From NCBI GenBank assembly GCA_946800325.1, contig OX326958.1, positions 71,173,264 through 71,237,263 on the forward strand: a DNA stretch of 64,000 bases, in the 5' to 3' direction. The notes under the pieces are model-generated. The model ran no database searches. It was not told the DNA's origin and saw only the letters and a program-made list of their open reading frames with translations. The stretch is from Luzula sylvatica. Its lineage: Eukaryota; Streptophyta; Magnoliopsida; Poales; Juncaceae. Shown piece after piece: positions 1 through 10,878 of this stretch (position 1 is its first letter; each line of letters begins with the position of its first letter). A program made the position numbers and the translations under genes.

Positions 1-1394
1 GATCGTGCCATTTGGAGAAAGTATGAGAAAGTTACAATGTGATAATCTTCAAATTCAATAATTCATGACGAAATTACCAAAAAAACTGTATTTTATGTTA
101 ATTCGGTTTCAAAATACATAATTTCCCAAATTCGTTCGCGCTGCTGTATTTCTCTCGTCGGGGCGAGTGATTTTGATATAAAAATCGTGCCATTTGGAGA
201 AAGATTGAGAAACCTACAATTGGACAATCTTCATATTCAAAAATTCAAGATGAAATTACAAAAAAAACGGTATTTTTTGTTAATTCGGGCTCAAAATACA
301 TAATTTTGGAAATTCGGCCGCGGTGCTGCATTCCTCTCGTCGAGACGAGCAATTTTGATATGAAGATCGTGCCATTTGGAGAAAGTATGAGAAAGTTACA
401 ATGTGATAATGTTCAAATTCAATAATTCATGATGAAATTACAAAAAAAACTGTTTTTTTTGTTAATTCGGGCTCAAAATACATAATTTTTGAAATTCGGC
501 CGCATTGCTGCATTCCTCTCGTCGAGGCGAGCGATTTTGATATGAAGATCGTGCCATTTTAAGAAAGTATCATAAATTTACAATGTGATAATCTTCATAT
601 TCTATAATTCATGATGAAATTACCAAAAAAACTGTATTTTCTGTTAATTCGGTTTCAAAATACATAATTTCCCAAATTCGTTCGCGCTGCTGTATTTCTC
701 TCGCCGGGGCGAGTGATTTTGATATAAAAATCGTCCCATTTGGAGAAAGATTGAGAAACCTACAATTGGACAATCTTCATATTCAATAATTCAAGATGAA
801 ATTACAAAAAAACCTGTATTTTTTGTTAATTCGGGCTCAAAATACATAATTTCCCAAATTCGTTCGCGCTGTTGTATTTCTCTCGCCGGGGCGAGCGATT
901 TTGATATAAAAATCGTGCCATTTGGAGAAAGATTGAGAAACATACAATTGGACAATCTTCATATTCAATAATTCAAGATGAAATTACAAAAAAAACAGTA
1001 TTTTTTGTTAATTCGGGCTCAAAATACATAATTTTCGAAATTCGGCCGCGATGCTACATTCCTTTCGTCGAGGCGAGCGATTTTGATATGAAGATCGTGC
1101 CATTTGGAGAAAGTATGAGAAAGTTACAATGTGATAATGTTCAAATTCAATAATTCATGATGAAATTACCAAAAAAACTGTATTTTCTGTTAATTCGGTT
1201 TCAAAATACATAATTTCCCAAATTCGTTCGCGCTGCTGTATTTCTCTCGCCGGGGTGAGTGATTTTGATATAAAAATCGTGCCATTTTGAGAAAGATTGA
1301 GAAACCTACAATTGGACAATCTTCATATTCAATAATTCAAGATGAAATTACAAAAAAACCAGTATTTTTTGTTAATTCGGGCTCAAAATACATA

Positions 1395-4300
1395 ATTTCC
1401 CAAATTCGTTCGCGCTGCTGTATTTCTCTCGTCGGGGCGAGCGATTTTGATATGAAGATCGTGCCATTTGGAGAAAGATTGAGAAACCTACAATTGGACA
1501 ATCTTCATATTCAATAATTCAAGATGAAATTACAAAAAAAACTGTATTTTTTGTTAATTTGGGCTCAAAATACATAATTTTCGAAATTCGGCCGCGTGGC
1601 TGCATTCCTCTCGTCGAGGCGAGCGATTTCGATATGAAGATCGTGCCATTTGGAGAAAGTATGAGAAAGTTACAATGTGATAATCTTCAAATTCAATAAT
1701 TCATGACGAAATTACCAAAAAAACTGTATTTTATGTTAATTCGGTTTCAAAATACATAATTTCCCAAATTCGTTCGCGCTGCTGTATTTCTCTCGTCGGG
1801 GCGAGTGATTTTGATATAAAAATCGTGCCATTTGGAGAAAGATTGAGAAACCTACAATTGGACAATCTTCATATTCAAAAATTCAAGATGAAATTACAAA
1901 AAAAACGGTATTTTTTGTTAATTCGGGCTCAAAATACATAATTTTCAAAATTCGGCCGCGTTGCTGCATTCCTCTCGTCGAGACGAGCAATTTTGATATG
2001 AAGATTGTGCCATTTGGAGAAAGTATGAGAAAGTTACAATGTGATAATGTTCAAATTCAATAATTCATGATGAAATTACAAAAAAAACTGTTTTTTTTGT
2101 TAATTCGGGCTCAAAATACATAATTTTTGAAATTCGGCCGCGTCGCTGCATTCCTCTCGTCGAGGCGAGCGATTTTGATATGAAGATCGTGCCATTTTAA
2201 GAAAGTATCATAAATTTACAATGTGATAATCTTCATATTCTATAATTCATGATGAAATTACCAAAAAAACTGTATTTTCTGTTAATTCGGTTTCAAAATA
2301 CATAATTTCCCAAATTCGTTCACGCTGCTGTATTTCTCTCGCCGGGGCGAGTGATTTTGATATAAAAATCGTCCCATTTGGAGAAAGATTGAGAAACCTA
2401 CATTGGACAATCTTCATATTCAATAATTCAAGATGAAATTACAAAAAAACCTGTATTTTTTGTTAATTCGGGCTCAAAATACATAATTTCCCAAATTCGT
2501 TCGCGCTGTTGTATTTCTCTCGCCGGGGCGAGCGATTTTGATATAAAAATCGTGCCATTTGGAGAAAGATTGAGAAACATACAATTGGACAATCTTCATA
2601 TTCAATAATTCAAGATGAAATTACAAAAAAAACAGTATTTTTTGTTAATTCGGGCTCAAAATACATAATTTTCGAAATTCGGCCGCGTGGCTACATTGCT
2701 CTTGTCGAGGCGAGCGATTTTGATATGAAGATCGTGCCATTTGGAGAAAGTATGAGAAAGTTACAATGTGATAATCTTCATATTCTATAATTCATGATGA
2801 AATTACCAAAAAAACTGTATTTTCTGTTAATTCGGTTTCAAAATACATAATTTCCCAAATTCGCTCACGTTGCTGTATTTCTCTCGCCGGGGCGAGCGAT
2901 TTTGATATAAAAATCGTCCCATTTGGAGAAAGATTGAGAAACCTACAATTGGATAATCTTCATATTCAATAATTCAAGATGAAATTACAAGAAAACCTGT
3001 ATTTTTTGTTAATTCGGGCTCAAAATACATAATTTTCGAAATTCGGCCGCTTTGCTGCATTCCTCTCGTCGAGGCGAGCGATTTTGATATGAAGATCGTG
3101 CCATTTTGAGAAAGTATCAGAAAGTTACAATGTGATAATCTTCATATTCTATAATTCATGATGAAATTACCAAAAAAACTGTATTTTCTGTTAATTCGGT
3201 TTCAAAATACATAATTTCCCAAATTCGTTCGCGTTGCTGTATTTCTTTCGCCGGGGCGACCGAGTTTGATATAAAAATCGTCCCATTTGGAGAAGGATTG
3301 AGAAACCTACAATTGGACAATCTTCATATTCAATAATTCAAGATGAAATTACAAAAAAACCTGTATTTTTTGTTAATTCGGGCTCAAAATACATAATTTC
3401 CCAAATTCGTTCGCGCTGTTGTATTTCTCTCGCCGGGGCGAGCGATTTTGATATAAAAATCGTGCCATTTGGAGAAAGATTGAGAAACCTACAATTGGAC
3501 AATCTTCATATTCAAGATAAAATTACAAAAAAAACAGTATTTTTTGTTAATTCGGGCTCAAAATACATAATTTTTGAAATTCGGCCGCGCTGCTGCATTC
3601 CTCTCGTCGAGGCGAGCGATTTTTATATGAAGATCGTGCCATTTGGAGAAAGTATGAGAAAGTTACAATGTGATAATCTTCATATTCTATAATTCATGAT
3701 GAAATTACCAAAAAAACTGTATTTTCTGTTAATTCGGTTTCAAAATACATAATTTCCCAAATTCGCTCACGTGGCTGTATTTCTCTCGCCGGGGCGAGCG
3801 ATTTTGATATAAAAATCGTCCCATTTGGAGAAAGATTGAGAAACCTACAATTGGACAATCTTCATATTCAATAATTCAAGATGAAATTACAAAAAAACCT
3901 GTATTTTTTGTTAATTCGGGCTCAAAATACATAATTTTCGAAATTCGTTCGCGCTGCTGTATTTCTCTCGCCGGGACAAGTGATTTTGATATAAAAATCG
4001 TCCCATTTGGAGAAAGATTGAGAAACCTACAATTGGACAATCTTCATATTCAATAATTCAAGATGAAATTACAAAAAAACCTGTATTTTTTGTTAATTCG
4101 GGCTCAAAATACATAATTTCCTAAATTCGTTCGCACTGCTGTATTTCTCTCGCCGGGGCGAGCTATTTTGATATAAAAATCGTGCAATTTGGAGATAGAT
4201 TGAGAAACCTACAATTGGACAATCTTCATATTCAATAATTCCAGATGAAATTACAAAAAAAACTGTATTTTTTGTTAATTCGGGCTCAAAATACATAATT

Positions 4301-4662
4301 TTCGAAATTCGGTCCCGTTGCTGCATTCCTCTCGTCGAGGCGAGCGATTTTGATATGAAGATCGTGCCATTTGGAGAAAGTATGAGAAAGTTACAATGTG
4401 ATAATGTTCAAATTCAATAATTCATGATGAAATTACAAAAAAAACTGTTTTTTTTTGTTAATTCGGGCTCAAAATACATAATTTTTGAAATTCGGCCGCG
4501 TTGCTGCATTCCTCTCGTCGAGGCGAGCTATTTTGATATGAAGATCGTGCCATTTTAAGAAAGTATCATAAAGTTACAATGTGATAATCTTCATATTCTA
4601 TAATTCATGATGAAATTACCAAAAAAATTGTATTTTCTGTTAATTCGGTTTCAAAATACATC
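1395..4662 (+). repeat. 3,268-bp satellite duplication, copy 1
   Basis: First copy of an 18-monomer block repeated immediately downstream at an offset of exactly 3,268 bp. Shared private variants include a T in 'ttaatttgggctc' (about 1555 and 4823), the one-base loss 'cctacattgg' (about 2396 and 5664), the 8-bp loss at 'catattcaagataaaat' (about 3509 and 6777) and 'gtgcaatttggagatag' (about 4173 and 7441). I saw no mismatch between copies. Left edge: bases 1394/4662 differ (a/c) and agreement starts at 1395/4663. The 8-bp loss accounts for 3,268 rather than 3,276 bp. Confidence 0.93.
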
Positions 4663-7600
4663 ATTTCCCAAATTCGTTCGCGCTGCTGTATTTCTCTCGT
4701 CGGGGCGAGCGATTTTGATATGAAGATCGTGCCATTTGGAGAAAGATTGAGAAACCTACAATTGGACAATCTTCATATTCAATAATTCAAGATGAAATTA
4801 CAAAAAAAACTGTATTTTTTGTTAATTTGGGCTCAAAATACATAATTTTCGAAATTCGGCCGCGTGGCTGCATTCCTCTCGTCGAGGCGAGCGATTTCGA
4901 TATGAAGATCGTGCCATTTGGAGAAAGTATGAGAAAGTTACAATGTGATAATCTTCAAATTCAATAATTCATGACGAAATTACCAAAAAAACTGTATTTT
5001 ATGTTAATTCGGTTTCAAAATACATAATTTCCCAAATTCGTTCGCGCTGCTGTATTTCTCTCGTCGGGGCGAGTGATTTTGATATAAAAATCGTGCCATT
5101 TGGAGAAAGATTGAGAAACCTACAATTGGACAATCTTCATATTCAAAAATTCAAGATGAAATTACAAAAAAAACGGTATTTTTTGTTAATTCGGGCTCAA
5201 AATACATAATTTTCAAAATTCGGCCGCGTTGCTGCATTCCTCTCGTCGAGACGAGCAATTTTGATATGAAGATTGTGCCATTTGGAGAAAGTATGAGAAA
5301 GTTACAATGTGATAATGTTCAAATTCAATAATTCATGATGAAATTACAAAAAAAACTGTTTTTTTTGTTAATTCGGGCTCAAAATACATAATTTTTGAAA
5401 TTCGGCCGCGTCGCTGCATTCCTCTCGTCGAGGCGAGCGATTTTGATATGAAGATCGTGCCATTTTAAGAAAGTATCATAAATTTACAATGTGATAATCT
5501 TCATATTCTATAATTCATGATGAAATTACCAAAAAAACTGTATTTTCTGTTAATTCGGTTTCAAAATACATAATTTCCCAAATTCGTTCACGCTGCTGTA
5601 TTTCTCTCGCCGGGGCGAGTGATTTTGATATAAAAATCGTCCCATTTGGAGAAAGATTGAGAAACCTACATTGGACAATCTTCATATTCAATAATTCAAG
5701 ATGAAATTACAAAAAAACCTGTATTTTTTGTTAATTCGGGCTCAAAATACATAATTTCCCAAATTCGTTCGCGCTGTTGTATTTCTCTCGCCGGGGCGAG
5801 CGATTTTGATATAAAAATCGTGCCATTTGGAGAAAGATTGAGAAACATACAATTGGACAATCTTCATATTCAATAATTCAAGATGAAATTACAAAAAAAA
5901 CAGTATTTTTTGTTAATTCGGGCTCAAAATACATAATTTTCGAAATTCGGCCGCGTGGCTACATTGCTCTTGTCGAGGCGAGCGATTTTGATATGAAGAT
6001 CGTGCCATTTGGAGAAAGTATGAGAAAGTTACAATGTGATAATCTTCATATTCTATAATTCATGATGAAATTACCAAAAAAACTGTATTTTCTGTTAATT
6101 CGGTTTCAAAATACATAATTTCCCAAATTCGCTCACGTTGCTGTATTTCTCTCGCCGGGGCGAGCGATTTTGATATAAAAATCGTCCCATTTGGAGAAAG
6201 ATTGAGAAACCTACAATTGGATAATCTTCATATTCAATAATTCAAGATGAAATTACAAGAAAACCTGTATTTTTTGTTAATTCGGGCTCAAAATACATAA
6301 TTTTCGAAATTCGGCCGCTTTGCTGCATTCCTCTCGTCGAGGCGAGCGATTTTGATATGAAGATCGTGCCATTTTGAGAAAGTATCAGAAAGTTACAATG
6401 TGATAATCTTCATATTCTATAATTCATGATGAAATTACCAAAAAAACTGTATTTTCTGTTAATTCGGTTTCAAAATACATAATTTCCCAAATTCGTTCGC
6501 GTTGCTGTATTTCTTTCGCCGGGGCGACCGAGTTTGATATAAAAATCGTCCCATTTGGAGAAGGATTGAGAAACCTACAATTGGACAATCTTCATATTCA
6601 ATAATTCAAGATGAAATTACAAAAAAACCTGTATTTTTTGTTAATTCGGGCTCAAAATACATAATTTCCCAAATTCGTTCGCGCTGTTGTATTTCTCTCG
6701 CCGGGGCGAGCGATTTTGATATAAAAATCGTGCCATTTGGAGAAAGATTGAGAAACCTACAATTGGACAATCTTCATATTCAAGATAAAATTACAAAAAA
6801 AACAGTATTTTTTGTTAATTCGGGCTCAAAATACATAATTTTTGAAATTCGGCCGCGCTGCTGCATTCCTCTCGTCGAGGCGAGCGATTTTTATATGAAG
6901 ATCGTGCCATTTGGAGAAAGTATGAGAAAGTTACAATGTGATAATCTTCATATTCTATAATTCATGATGAAATTACCAAAAAAACTGTATTTTCTGTTAA
7001 TTCGGTTTCAAAATACATAATTTCCCAAATTCGCTCACGTGGCTGTATTTCTCTCGCCGGGGCGAGCGATTTTGATATAAAAATCGTCCCATTTGGAGAA
7101 AGATTGAGAAACCTACAATTGGACAATCTTCATATTCAATAATTCAAGATGAAATTACAAAAAAACCTGTATTTTTTGTTAATTCGGGCTCAAAATACAT
7201 AATTTTCGAAATTCGTTCGCGCTGCTGTATTTCTCTCGCCGGGACAAGTGATTTTGATATAAAAATCGTCCCATTTGGAGAAAGATTGAGAAACCTACAA
7301 TTGGACAATCTTCATATTCAATAATTCAAGATGAAATTACAAAAAAACCTGTATTTTTTGTTAATTCGGGCTCAAAATACATAATTTCCTAAATTCGTTC
7401 GCACTGCTGTATTTCTCTCGCCGGGGCGAGCTATTTTGATATAAAAATCGTGCAATTTGGAGATAGATTGAGAAACCTACAATTGGACAATCTTCATATT
7501 CAATAATTCCAGATGAAATTACAAAAAAAACTGTATTTTTTGTTAATTCGGGCTCAAAATACATAATTTTCGAAATTCGGTCCCGTTGCTGCATTCCTCT

Positions 7601-7930
7601 CGTCGAGGCGAGCGATTTTGATATGAAGATCGTGCCATTTGGAGAAAGTATGAGAAAGTTACAATGTGATAATGTTCAAATTCAATAATTCATGATGAAA
7701 TTACAAAAAAAACTGTTTTTTTTTGTTAATTCGGGCTCAAAATACATAATTTTTGAAATTCGGCCGCGTTGCTGCATTCCTCTCGTCGAGGCGAGCTATT
7801 TTGATATGAAGATCGTGCCATTTTAAGAAAGTATCATAAAGTTACAATGTGATAATCTTCATATTCTATAATTCATGATGAAATTACCAAAAAAATTGTA
7901 TTTTCTGTTAATTCGGTTTCAAAATACATC
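4663..7930 (+). repeat. 3,268-bp satellite duplication, copy 2
   Basis: Second copy of the 18-monomer block starting at 1395. Identity with copy 1 continues about 37 bp past the unit end, to 4699/7967, where 4700 is t and 7968 is c. The overlap lies in 'atttcccaaattcgttcg' and the following bases, which is conserved satellite sequence, as expected for unequal exchange between misaligned monomers. Confidence 0.93.
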
Positions 7931-8903
7931 ATTTCCCAAATTCGTTCGCGCTGCTGTATTTCTCTCGCCGGGGCGAGTGATTTTGATATAAAAATCGTCC
8001 CATTTGGAGAAAGATTGAGAAACCTACAATTGGACAATCTTCATATTCAATAATTCAAGATGCAATTACAAAAAAACCTGTATTTTTTGTTAATTCGGGC
8101 TCAAAATACATAATTTCCCAAATTCGTTCGCGCTGTTGTATTTCTCTCGTCGGGACAAGTGATTTTGATATAAAAATCGTCCCATTTGGAGAAAGATTGA
8201 GAAACCTACAATTGGACAATCTTCATATTCAATAATTCAAGATGAAATTACAAAAAAACCTTTATTTTTTGTTAATTCGGGCTCAAAATACATAATTTCC
8301 TAAATTCGTTCGCGCTGCTGTATTTCTCTCGCCGGGGCGAGCGATTTTGATATAAAAATCGTGCCATTTGGAGATAGATTGAGAAACCTACAATTGGACA
8401 ATCTTCATATTCAATAATTCAAGATGAAATTACAAAAAAAACTGTATTTTTTGTTAATTCGGGCTCAAAATACATAATTTTCGAAATTCGGTCCCGTTGC
8501 TGCATTCCTCTCGTCGAGGCGAGCGATTTTGATATGAAGATCGTGCCATTTGGAGAAAGTATGAGAAAGTTACAATGTGATAATCTTCATATTCTATAAT
8601 TCATGATGAAATTACCAAAAAAACTGTATTTTCTGTTAATTCGGTTTCAAAATACATAATTTCCCAAATTCTCTCGCGTTGCTGAATTTCACTCGCCGGG
8701 GCGGGCGATTTTGATATAAAAATCGTCCCATTTGGAGAAAGATTGAGAAACCTACAATTGGACAATCTTCATATTCAATAATTCAAGATGAAATTACAAA
8801 AAAACCTGTATTTTTTGTTAATTCGGGCTCAAAATACATAATTTCCCAAATTCGTTCGCGCTGCTGTATTTCTCTCGCCGGGGCGAGCGATTTTGATATA
8901 AAA

Positions 8904-8934
8904 ATCGTGCCATTTGGAGAAAGATTGAGAAACC
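8904..8934 (+). repeat. Satellite monomer interrupted by the retrotransposon, left part
   Basis: The first 31 bp of a B-type monomer lie left of the element. The remaining 151 bp are 16956-17106. Together they make exactly 182 bp if the 5-bp flank 16951-16955 is counted as a target duplication, so the insertion preserved satellite phase. Confidence 0.88.
8930..8934 (+). other. Putative target site duplication, left copy (AAACC)
   Basis: AAACC directly precedes the TG at 8935. AAACA directly follows the terminal CA at 16950. Four of five bases agree, and 5 bp is the usual copia duplication length. The last base differs because most monomers read 'gagaaacctac' while the right flank is the 'gagaaacatac' variant also present near 931. 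The mismatch may be a later change, gene conversion, or a sign that the left junction was remade. Confidence 0.6.
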
Positions 8935-9413
8935 TGTGAGACAAATTTCTAGAGAGTGAAAAGGTGTAAAAGAGAGAAACCGTGAAAAGGTGTTTTACGG
9001 TTTAGAGAATCAATTCGATTAAGCAAGTTCACCGGTGCATCGTCTAGGCAGGTGCATCCGTGACCGACGTCTTGCGATTCAAGGTGGATACACGTAGAGG
9101 AGCAACAACTGAGGCTCTCACGATTGTGATCGATTCGGACGAGTAGATTGAGTCGGAGACGAAATCAAGCGAATCGGCGAAGTCAACGAGCGGTGAAAGA
9201 CGCGTGGTGTGGGACGCGCGTATTGTCACCAACGTGATAGGAGAAAGAAGGCAGCGATCAACCCTTCGTGTGCAATCAATTTTGCACCGGTAAAGATCTA
9301 ACCTTCTATTTGCATCGTACCCTCGAAGTCGTGGCGTGATCTCGGGAATCGGGGAACCGGACCGGGCCTACATATCCGCTGCGCGGGCCCGGGGCCGGGG
9401 ATATTCTCCATCA
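8935..9413 (+). repeat. 5' LTR, lacking the U3 promoter segment
   Basis: Starts TGTGAGACAAA and ends CCATCA, 479 bp, and pairs with 16472-16950. The 3' LTR extends 108 bp further upstream, to TGTATATTGG just after a polypurine tract, and carries TATAAATAGG there. None of that is present here, so this copy is essentially R-U5 and has no recognisable promoter. The alternative reading is that the LTR is truly 479 bp. It is less likely because there would be no polypurine tract beside it and the TATA box would fall outside the LTR. Confidence 0.88.
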
Positions 9414-9414
9414 G

Positions 9415-9426
9415 TGGTATCAGAGC
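9415..9426 (+). other. Primer binding site for initiator tRNA-Met
   Basis: TGGTATCAGAGC begins two bases after the terminal CA of the 5' LTR. It is the complement of the 3' end of plant initiator tRNA-Met, the usual primer for minus-strand synthesis of plant copia elements. The match is 12 nt, then diverges. Confidence 0.93.
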
Positions 9427-9667
9427 GATCGCCATTGATTCGAGGGTCGAATCATAGTCGTATATTAGATATACGCCCGGGATATCAAAGTTCGTACCCG
9501 TTTGCATGATGTTACATATTTAGAATGTCAAATTCTATTAAAATCACAAGTGAAATTCGCTAGAGATCGATCAATAGTTGATTGAGAGTATCTAGGAATA
9601 ATCGTGAAAAGGTTTCATGATTGATCGTTTTGGAAACGAGCGAAAACAGCAGTGCAAAAATCGCATA

Positions 9668-10097
9668 GTCCGTTATAACGGACCCTGTATAGGATGCGGG
9701 GGTGTGAAGAGAACTGTGAAAAACGCATATTCCGTTGCAACGGACTTGGAGTCCGTTGTAACGGAATCTGTATGAGATACGAGGTTGCGGGGATGCCAAT
9801 GGTGTCTATTGGAGTCCGTTGTAACGGACTGGGTCCGTTGTAACGGATGTCTACGCAGTTTTTTCGTTGCAACGGACTGTATGTTGCGTTGTAACGGACA
9901 GGTTTCTGGAAATTTGGACAAAGGTTTGCAGAAAATAGCGTTGTAACGGACCAAGGTTGCGTTGCAACGGACATGTTTCTGGCAATTTTGGCCAAACTCT
10001 GGAACAAATAGCGTTGTAACGGACTGGTATTCCGTTGTAACGGAGTGCCAAGTAAACTGGATGTCCGTTGCAACGGACTATGTTGCGTTGCAACGGA
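9668..10097. repeat. Array of 13 palindromic TCCGTTGYAACGGA motifs, mostly in 21-bp pairs
   Basis: The 14-bp motif starts at 9669, 9731, 9752, 9815, 9834, 9863, 9885, 9937, 9958, 10010, 10031, 10064 and 10084. TCCGTTGCAACGGA (9731, 10064) is a perfect palindrome, and 9668-9683 is a perfect 16-bp one with TTATAA in the centre. Others read TCCGTTGTAACGGA or start TGCG, AGCG or TTCG. Twelve form six pairs with start-to-start spacings of 21, 19, 22, 21, 21 and 20 bp, about two helical turns; distances between pairs vary from 48 to 84 bp. Part of the array is a 73-bp tandem repeat (9885, 9958, then 10031) with 'tttctgg' spacers. AACGG/CCGTT is the core of plant MYB-type sites; binding is inference. 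Confidence 0.93.
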
Positions 10098-10398
10098 CTG
10101 GTTTCTGGTTGCTGATTTTGTTTTCGTGATAACTTTGGCTACACAACTTGGAATTTTGAGTTCTTTATATCGATTTGATCGGCATCAATCATACTAGCAT
10201 ATAGTTAGATAATTATTAAGAATAATTAGACTCCCAAATAAAAACATATGCATTTATGAAAATCTTGTGATAGTGATATAATTGGATTATGTCACGAATT
10301 TAGAAACATGCAATGACATGATCCCTCATAATATTTAAGTCATGAAAATGCCTTCCATATCCACAACTACCGAGTTCGGTGTTACGTTTCACGTGGGT

Positions 10399-10709
10399 TC
10401 AGGCTAAAGTCGGGCACGTGATATTGAAACAATCGAAAGGGTGGCAAGCGTTAAATCGGGACTTGTGAGGCACAGGCTAAAGTCGACTCACTAGTAGCCT
10501 ATTTGAACGATACGATGGAGATGGTTGTGACTTAACCGTCCAGGCCAATCAGATTGGAGTTCGGGGCATAGATAGGATGCACACACGGAACTGGGATTGT
10601 ATTGGATACAATCTATCACCGAAATCCTATAAAGGTTCAAGAGTCGCATTGGATGCGATTGGATATAATCCTACCTAAATAACGGGATCCCACCCGATAG
10701 GCTAAAGTC
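10399..10709 (+). repeat. Three dispersed AGGCTAAAGTC copies in the leader
   Basis: AGGCTAAAGTC occurs at 10401-10411, 10474-10484 and 10699-10709, each followed by a different sequence. Possibly remnants of an older degenerate repeat in the leader; no function visible. Confidence 0.6.
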
Positions 10710-10878
10710 ACTTGTGGGAGGAACGGAAATATGGGTCTTGAGTGTTATGGACTTGGAGTCCCGTATCGGTATGAGGGTTATCGATTCGATAAAATAACAC
10801 TATCATATAATCATCATATAAGCCCTATAAGATAAGTACGCAACGTTAGTAATCAATCTTTCACTTCATTTGTAGAAT

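Larger units (their letters stand above)
1..8934 (+). repeat. Left satellite array, 182-bp monomer, about 49 copies
   Basis: Head-to-tail tandem repeat. Taking the monomer start at ATCGTGCC, successive starts fall at 2, 184 and 366, giving 182 bp. Two left-half types are seen (A 'tatgagaaagttacaatg', B 'attgagaaacctacaattgg') and two right-half types (X 'cccaaattcgttcgcg', Y 'cgaaattcggccgcg'). The segment from 1 to about 1130 resembles 1639 onward at an offset of 1,638 bp (9 monomers) with scattered substitutions. A-left/Y-right hybrid monomers occur, for example at 366-547, where A switches to B-type sequence near 'attcatgatgaaattac'. There is no gene: open frames of 76-77 codons are repeat by-products. 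Monomer length and homogeneity fit a plant centromeric satellite; that function is inferred. I do not recognise the family. Confidence 0.96.
9427..10878 (+). other. Untranslated leader between PBS and gag
   Basis: 1,452 bp with no convincing plus-strand reading frame. The first part (to about 10097) holds the palindrome array listed separately. The remainder (10098-10878) is mostly unique, with three copies of AGGCTAAAGTC at 10401, 10474 and 10699 and several 'attggata' variants around 10590-10665. Minus-strand frames of 60-150 codons here are created by the short repeats and have no homology I can recognise. Confidence 0.8.

Noticed and set aside
3462..7594. 76-77 codon frames at 3462, 4093, 6730 and 7361 as genes
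   Set aside because: They lie wholly in satellite monomers, occur on both strands, appear where a stop is lost by a single variant, and repeat only because the 3,268-bp block is duplicated.
9044..9232. 62-codon minus-strand frame present in both LTRs
   Set aside because: It is duplicated only because the LTR is duplicated; no recognisable domain and it overlaps U5.
9560..10093. Minus-strand frames rich in PLQR/SVAT repeats (up to 152 codons)
   Set aside because: Overlapping frames in several registers produced by the palindrome array read on the opposite strand; no protein family resemblance.
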